From: an uncultured Lachnospiraceae bacterium
GTDB taxonomy: Bacteria > Bacillota > Clostridia > Lachnospirales > Lachnospiraceae
Reading direction: 5' to 3'
Length of the DNA stretch: 56,967 bases
Assembly (NCBI GenBank): GCA_947178125.1
Contig: CAMWXB010000018.1
Location: 1 to 56,967 of the forward strand
Shown one piece after another: positions 52,619 to 56,967 of the stretch; within the stretch, counting starts at the first letter, position 1, and every line of letters starts with the position of its first letter. Position numbers and translations under genes: made by a program. Under the pieces are notes generated by a model. The model saw only the letters and a list, made by a program, of their open reading frames with translations. It was not told where the DNA came from and searched no databases.

Positions 52619-53659
52619 TCATTTGGAATCTCCTTCTTCTTTTGCCCTAAATTCTTTTGACAATAAGAAAAAGCCAAATACCACACCGTTCAAAAGCAAT
52701 GTCTGCGGTACCATTGCCCAGGTCACCTGCTGGTTTTCCAACACATCCATCGAATAATTATTGGCCATCACAGGCGCCAGATTATTGTTCATAAAATGCA
52801 AGATGACCGGTACCCATATATTGTCGGTTTTCTGATAAGCCCAGGCAAAAAAGATGCCAAGCGTAATACATGTTATGATTTGTATCATGGTCATCGCCAA
52901 TCCCATGTCCGGCGTCGTATAGTAGAAAAAGTCCAGAAAAATATGCCATACTCCCCAGGCTATGCCAAGAATCAGAAGACCGGCCCGCATGCCGAAGCGC
53001 TTCTGCAGAATCGGCTGTAAGTAGTATCTCCATCCGTATTCTTCTCCAAAGAACGGCGCAAAAACAATCAGAAAGTTAACCGGCATAAAAAGGATATAGC
53101 TCCAGGTCGCCATACTTTTCAAGATATCAAACATCATGTTCATCTGACCGCTGACCGCACAGGAAATGGCCGCCCGGCCAAAATAAAGCACAAAGAAAAG
53201 AAGAACGCAGAGCAGAGACATTTTTAAATGCTTCCATCCGAGTCCATAAGCCGCTCTTCGTTTTTTTCCTGCAATCAGCAAAGTAATCCAACAAAGAATG
53301 CTTCCGCCAATCACCGCATACTGGGAAAGGATAGCCCACCTGGAAATCTCCATCCCATTCAGGTCCATATTCTGACCCGGCATCACAATCGCTAACACTG
53401 AAATCAATATCATCAGCAGTGTGATAAGCAGAAAGCACAGATAGAACCATCTGGGCATCATGCCGTCTTCCCATTTCGTCAGCAGATAAGCTAACATCAC
53501 GCCCGCCGCCGGATAGAACATCTGCGCATTTCCAAACGCACTCAGATCCGCCGATACCGTGGCCCCATACCATATCAGGATTCCCATCAGATAAGTCACT
53601 CCATAAGCCACGAGCAGAAAAATAATAAGCTGTTTCTTTGTATTATTCGTTTCTGTCAT
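52619..53659 (-). CDS. CPBP-family intramembrane metalloprotease
   Basis: 346 residues, eight or nine helices. CPBP/Abi motif 1 FGEEYGWRYYLQPIL (Glu-Glu and Arg), motif 2 GIAWGVWHIFLDFFYY, motif 3 HFMNNNLAP. Related to the CAAX protease/bacteriocin-immunity group. Convergent with the kinase gene; no operon partner. An immunity or peptide-processing role is a family-level possibility. Confidence 0.9.
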   Translation of the reverse strand: MTETNNTKKQLIIFLLVAYGVTYLMGILIWYGATVSADLSAFGNAQMFYPAAGVMLAYLLTKWEDGMMPRWFYLCFLLITLLMILISVLAIVMPGQNMDLNGMEISRWAILSQYAVIGGSILCWITLLIAGKKRRAAYGLGWKHLKMSLLCVLLFFVLYFGRAAISCAVSGQMNMMFDILKSMATWSYILFMPVNFLIVFAPFFGEEYGWRYYLQPILQKRFGMRAGLLILGIAWGVWHIFLDFFYYTTPDMGLAMTMIQIITCITLGIFFAWAYQKTDNIWVPVILHFMNNNLAPVMANNYSMDVLENQQVTWAMVPQTLLLNGVVFGFFLLSKEFRAKEEGDSK

Positions 53660-53901
53660 TTGTCAAAACCACCCTTCTTTTATTATTCCAGCCTTCCAGT
53701 CATGCCGATAACTCCGGCATAAACAATCAGGAAATTTTCTTCACATTATACCACTTCCCGCTTTTATCGAAACAGAATCTGCCCAAACGGTCATTTTACT
53801 GCCTGAACGGAAAGCACGTCAGAAACTTTCCTCATCTACGTTCCTCATCTACGCTTCATCTGGCACTTTCCTCATGTACATTCTTTCCTTACGGAGGTTC
53901 T

Positions 53902-54648
53902 CTATACTTTCGGGTATTCAAAACTCTCAAGATGATTTCGCATCGCTCTGGAATAAGGGCATCTCTCCCCGTTCTTCAGTACGATTTCTTTTGTTTTCCG
54001 CTCAATTCCCGCGATCTGGTCGGCCCGGACCAAATAGGCCCTGTGCACCCGGATAAAATGCGGCCCAAGACGTTCTTCCAGTTCCTGCATACTTCCGATA
54101 AAGTCAAGCCGCTCCTGTCTGGCATGGAGTTCAATCCTGTGGGTACGTTCAGAAGTCGTAAAATACAGAACTTCCTCCAGCGGAATATGCCGGATCACAT
54201 CCAACGTTTTCACCGTAAAATATTCCTGCTGCCCTCCCTGTTCCCTGCTCACCCTCTCCGCAATCACGGTAAGACACCGGGAAAGTCCGGCATACATCTG
54301 CTCCGGCTCCTTCTTGCATATATAATCAAGCGCTTCGAGATGATAACGGAACGTCTCAAATGCCAACTCCTGAAACGCCGTAACATAAATCAGAAATCCC
54401 CTCGCATCCTTTTTCCGGATTTCCTCACCAAGCCGAAAACCGTCCATAGACGCTCCTTTCAGCTCCACATCCAGAAAATAAATTCCCTGCCGCTGCGTAT
54501 GCGCCAGATATTCTAAAAGTTCTTCCGGATTCCCGGTGCACAGCGCGATTTTCATGTCAAATCCTTCAATCAATATCTGTTTTTCCAGCCAAAGCCGCTC
54601 CGCATTCCGAATCCGCTCATCATCCTCACATATATAAATCGGCAGCAT
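53902..54648 (-). CDS. LytTR-family response regulator (AgrA-like)
   Basis: 248 residues. Receiver: YICEDDERIR, phospho-Asp in IYFLDVELKGASMDG, family-typical Lys in YICKKEPEQ. LytTR domain from about 145: EEVLYFTTSERTHRIELH, FIRVHRAYLVRADQI, CPYSRAMRNHLES. Thirteen bases downstream of the GHKL kinase gene with which it forms a peptide-sensing-type pair; no AgrB/AgrD-like genes lie in view. Confidence 0.93.
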   Translation of the reverse strand: MLPIYICEDDERIRNAERLWLEKQILIEGFDMKIALCTGNPEELLEYLAHTQRQGIYFLDVELKGASMDGFRLGEEIRKKDARGFLIYVTAFQELAFETFRYHLEALDYICKKEPEQMYAGLSRCLTVIAERVSREQGGQQEYFTVKTLDVIRHIPLEEVLYFTTSERTHRIELHARQERLDFIGSMQELEERLGPHFIRVHRAYLVRADQIAGIERKTKEIVLKNGERCPYSRAMRNHLESFEYPKV

Positions 54649-54660
54649 AGATTCCTCCTG

Positions 54661-56034
54661 TCATGACTCTTCTATTTTTATCTCCTGTACAAAACATCCG
54701 TCCTGTATCGCCGTAAAAGAAAACACAAAGTCATATTTATCCAATATTTCCCGGTAACTTTCCAGTCCTGTTCCCCGGCCGCTCCCCTTCGTGGTATAGC
54801 CAGACTTTCCAAGACGCTGAAAATCCACCGTTCCATACAGCGTATTCTCTATCCGAAAGGTCGTACAACCGTTCTGGCTGCTGATCATCAGATAAATCCG
54901 CCCATCCTTTTTCCCACGCACCTCTTCTATCGCATTATCCATCAAAATACCCAGACATCTGCAAAGGTCGATGCTGCGCATCCGGGTATTCTCAAATGGA
55001 GATAACACCTCCAAAACACAGACAATTTCTTCCTGCTGCATTTCGATCAGTTTCTCCAGCAGAATGCTCTTTACCTCCATCACATGAATGTGGCCAAGCT
55101 GAGTCATCAGTTTAATCTGGTCTCCCGCCTGCCTGTCAAAAGCGCCTGTCACTTCCTGAATAAAATCCTGTATGGCAGCCAGGTCGCCTTCTTTTGCCTG
55201 AAGATACATCCCCGCCATCATATTCTGGAAATCATGACGGAACTTTCGCAGATCGGACTGTATCTGTTCCATTTTTTCAAGATAGATCGTCTGTTGCCGC
55301 AGGCTGGTCTGCTGCGCCATAATATACTGTTTCTGCTGCCAGTCCCGCCCCATATAAATGAAAATAATATGCACTACCAGAAGCATCGACAGTGGAAGCA
55401 GTATAAATGCCGCTCTGGGCCGCGCGCCGCTGATCGTTTTCTCAAATATAAGATAAATCATCGGATAAAACGCCAGCAGCAATACAATCCCCCTATGCTT
55501 CTCTTCCTGCTCCAGCCACCTCCTGTATATCTTTCCCATACCGCTCCTGTCGATTACCAGGCCGCAGAACAGAATACAGGCCGGACACACCACCATCAGC
55601 CAGAACTGATAACTTCGGCGTTCTTCCGGGACTGCAAGGTCGTATAAAGCTTTTCCAAATAGACATGTATACAGTTCCGCCAGCAGCTTTCCATAACTAC
55701 CCAGAATTTCGACCAGCATTATCCCAAGACAGCAATCCCATAAAGAAACCCGATACAGGAGCCACAGGAACAATACCTTACAGGCTAATATAAAATACAG
55801 CCACAATATAGCGCCAATACTGTATTTCCAACGCCATACGCCCGTCAGATAGCAGACCGTTCCCGTAAAGGAAAGCAAAAGCACTATACCGGTTCCGGTC
55901 AGAAAACAGACCACTGCATGTTTCATCCCACGGCGCGGAATACGGCCAAACAAAAAGCCGGATATCCAGATCAGAAAAATGATATCGATTGTCATACTCC
56001 ATATATTGACGGCGGTAATCTGAAAGAAAGTCAT
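54661..56034 (-). CDS. GHKL sensor histidine kinase (AgrC-like)
   Basis: 457 residues. Six or seven N-terminal helices (to about 235), coiled linker, phosphoacceptor DLRKFRHDFQNMMAGM, N box CLGILMDNAIEEV, G box GSGRGTGLESYREIL. Typical of quorum- or peptide-sensing kinases. It is the intact counterpart of the truncated kinase at 4.3-5.0 kb. Confidence 0.93.
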   Translation of the reverse strand: MTFFQITAVNIWSMTIDIIFLIWISGFLFGRIPRRGMKHAVVCFLTGTGIVLLLSFTGTVCYLTGVWRWKYSIGAILWLYFILACKVLFLWLLYRVSLWDCCLGIMLVEILGSYGKLLAELYTCLFGKALYDLAVPEERRSYQFWLMVVCPACILFCGLVIDRSGMGKIYRRWLEQEEKHRGIVLLLAFYPMIYLIFEKTISGARPRAAFILLPLSMLLVVHIIFIYMGRDWQQKQYIMAQQTSLRQQTIYLEKMEQIQSDLRKFRHDFQNMMAGMYLQAKEGDLAAIQDFIQEVTGAFDRQAGDQIKLMTQLGHIHVMEVKSILLEKLIEMQQEEIVCVLEVLSPFENTRMRSIDLCRCLGILMDNAIEEVRGKKDGRIYLMISSQNGCTTFRIENTLYGTVDFQRLGKSGYTTKGSGRGTGLESYREILDKYDFVFSFTAIQDGCFVQEIKIEES

Positions 56035-56135
56035 TGCGGATTCCCCTCTCTATTCGGATTTTCCATTTCATGGAATGGCGCAGCGCGAAATACAGCACAA
56101 AATAAAAGAACCGCCCAAATAAGCGATTCCCTACT

Positions 56136-56215
56136 GCGGATAACAGGACTTGAACCTGCACGGTCTCCCACCAGAACCTAAATCTGGCGCGTCTGCCAAT
56201 TCCGCCATATCCGCC
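56136..56215 (-). tRNA. tRNA-Leu (UAG)
   Basis: Acceptor GCGGATA/TATCCGC, anticodon stem CCAGA/TCTGG with loop TTTAGGT (anticodon TAG), variable arm, T arm AGGTTCAAGTCCTG. CCA is not encoded. Ends are set by the acceptor stem. Confidence 0.9.
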
Positions 56216-56437
56216 TGTCACGAACGGGGCTATTGAAAACCCCGTTATGTATCATAACATTCCAGCCTTTTTCTGTCAATCCTTGTGGACCGTTTTCACG
56301 ACCACACTTTCCCCTGTATCATGTTCTCACGGAATGAGCAGTTCAGCGCATTCCTGTCCCGTGAATAGTAACTCTGCTTTCTTTCAAAAAAAGAAAGTTC
56401 AGATAGTCTGAACTCACTTTTGCATTTCCATATTCAC

Positions 56438-56563
56438 AATGAGCCACTGGGGATGTCGCACAGGGGTTCGAATCCCCTCATCCACATTACGGCTATATTT
56501 AATGAGCCACTGGGGATGTCGCACAGGGGTTCGAATCCCCTCATCCACATTATGGCTATATTT
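56438..56563. repeat. Two 63-bp tandem repeats carrying the tRNA-Lys 3' end
   Basis: AATGAGCCACTGGGGAT starts at 56438, 56501 and 56564, exactly 63 bp apart; the third is the real tRNA-Lys 3' end. The two extra units are identical but for one base and also contain, on the plus strand, a T-arm AGGGGTTCGAATCCCCT with TCATCCAC, the 3' end of a different tRNA. Confidence 0.88.
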
Positions 56564-56565
56564 AA

Positions 56566-56638
56566 TGAGCCACTGGGGATTCGAACCCCAGACAACTTGA
56601 TTAAAAGTCAAGTGCTCTACCACCTGAGCTAGTGGCCC
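56566..56638 (-). tRNA. tRNA-Lys (UUU)
   Basis: Acceptor GGGCCAC/GTGGCTC (G-T pair tolerated), D arm GCTCAGGTGGTAGAGC, anticodon stem CTTGA/TCAAG with loop CTTTTAA (anticodon TTT), T arm TGGGGTTCGAATCCCCA. Confidence 0.95.
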
Positions 56639-56644
56639 GTATAA

Positions 56645-56716
56645 CTGGGCTAGCTGGATTCGAACCAGCGAATGCAGGAGTCAAAGTCCTGTGCCTTACC
56701 GCTTGGCGATAGCCCA
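56645..56716 (-). tRNA. tRNA-Gln (UUG)
   Basis: Acceptor TGGGCTA/TAGCCCA, anticodon stem CAGGA/TCCTG with loop CTTTGAC (anticodon TTG), T arm GCTGGTTCGAATCCAGC. Confidence 0.95.
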
Positions 56717-56827
56717 ATATTCATGACAACAGATCGCTCCTGAAACATATCTTCTGCTGTTTGGATAACACCAAGGCTGTGCCCCCTACATATTCCCATG
56801 TACAACTGCTGTAAAAAACGCAAGCCC

Positions 56828-56905
56828 CGCAGCTTGCGCTCCAAGAATTTACTACATAAATTCTTGCTTAAAGTCCGCTACGATTACAGCCTTTTCCTAC
56901 AAAGC
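56828..56905. repeat. Class 3 dispersed repeat, copy 2
   Basis: Three hairpins in a row: CGCAAG/CTTGCG, CAAGAATTTA/TAAATTCTTG (perfect) and TTTCCT/AGGAAA. Shares CTACGATTACAGC and flanks with 11556-11636. Placed between tRNA-Gln and tRNA-His. Confidence 0.65.
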
Positions 56906-56913
56906 AGGAAACA

Positions 56914-56967
56914 GGGTGGATAGAGGGACTCGAACCCTCGGCCTCCAGAGCCACAATCTGGCGCGCT
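56914..56967 (-). tRNA. tRNA-His (GUG), 5' end cut by the window
   Basis: Anticodon stem CCAGA/TCTGG with loop TTGTGGC (anticodon GTG), T arm GAGGGTTCGAGTCCCTC, 3' acceptor TATCCACC plus C. The 5' part lies beyond the window. Confidence 0.9.

Noticed and set aside
56414..56632. Small open frames across the tRNA-Lys repeats on both strands
   Set aside because: They consist of translated 63-bp repeats and tRNA sequence.

Overview
The window looks like a chromosomal segment from a gut-type Clostridia (Lachnospiraceae-like) genome. It has low-GC Gram-positive ribosome binding sites, lipoprotein solute-binding proteins, YesM/YesN and AgrC/LytTR two-component systems, pyrophosphate-type phosphofructokinase, LytTR-DUF3021-ABC cassettes and no outer-membrane genes. 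That placement is inferred from gene content, not from a database match.

Layout. 0.1-9.3 kb, minus strand: a LytTR regulator, two uncharacterised proteins, a soluble GHKL kinase and a heterodimeric ABC exporter. 9.4-12.4 kb: a methyltransferase, an acetyltransferase, then a gene graveyard with a frameshifted DtxR-type repressor, a decayed type III toxin-antitoxin locus of the CptIN kind (RNA repeats and promoter intact, toxin broken) and a TetR stub. 12.4-26.1 kb: a polysaccharide (unsaturated uronate) utilisation locus with a discoidin-like protein, a DUF2264 protein, GH88, two ABC permeases and a binding protein, divergent from a YesM/YesN pair and a heparinase II/III protein. 26.1-32.8 kb: a phosphorelay and c-di-GMP-like cluster with two hybrid kinases, one fused to a DegV domain, and a REC-HD-GYP protein lacking a key histidine. 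33.1-40 kb: PPi-PFK, a Ca/Na-antiporter-family exporter behind a probable yybP-ykoY (Mn2+) riboswitch, a lipoprotein, a MATE pump, a GH25 lysozyme and a coiled-coil protein made of 42-bp repeats. 40.2-44.5 kb, plus strand: a ParB-like/BMP fusion, a metallophosphoesterase and a flotillin. 44.7-47.3 kb: a LytTR-DUF3021-ABC operon with probable LytTR boxes. 47.7-56 kb: a propeller/solute-binding lipoprotein, an OmpR-type two-component pair, a CPBP protease and an AgrC/AgrA-like pair. 56.1-57.0 kb: tRNA genes for Leu, Lys, Gln and His, with a 63-bp tandem repeat carrying the tRNA-Lys 3' end.

The most unusual signal is between the genes. At least two families of nested palindromic elements are dispersed through the window. 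Class 1 (about 85 bp, a predicted three-way junction) sits mostly right after stop codons. Class 2 (about 130-200 bp, with very long arms) sits just upstream of genes. Copies keep short linker sequences, but their stems change on both sides together, as expected if a folded RNA or single-stranded DNA is under selection. A third, smaller family occurs twice. I do not recognise these families.
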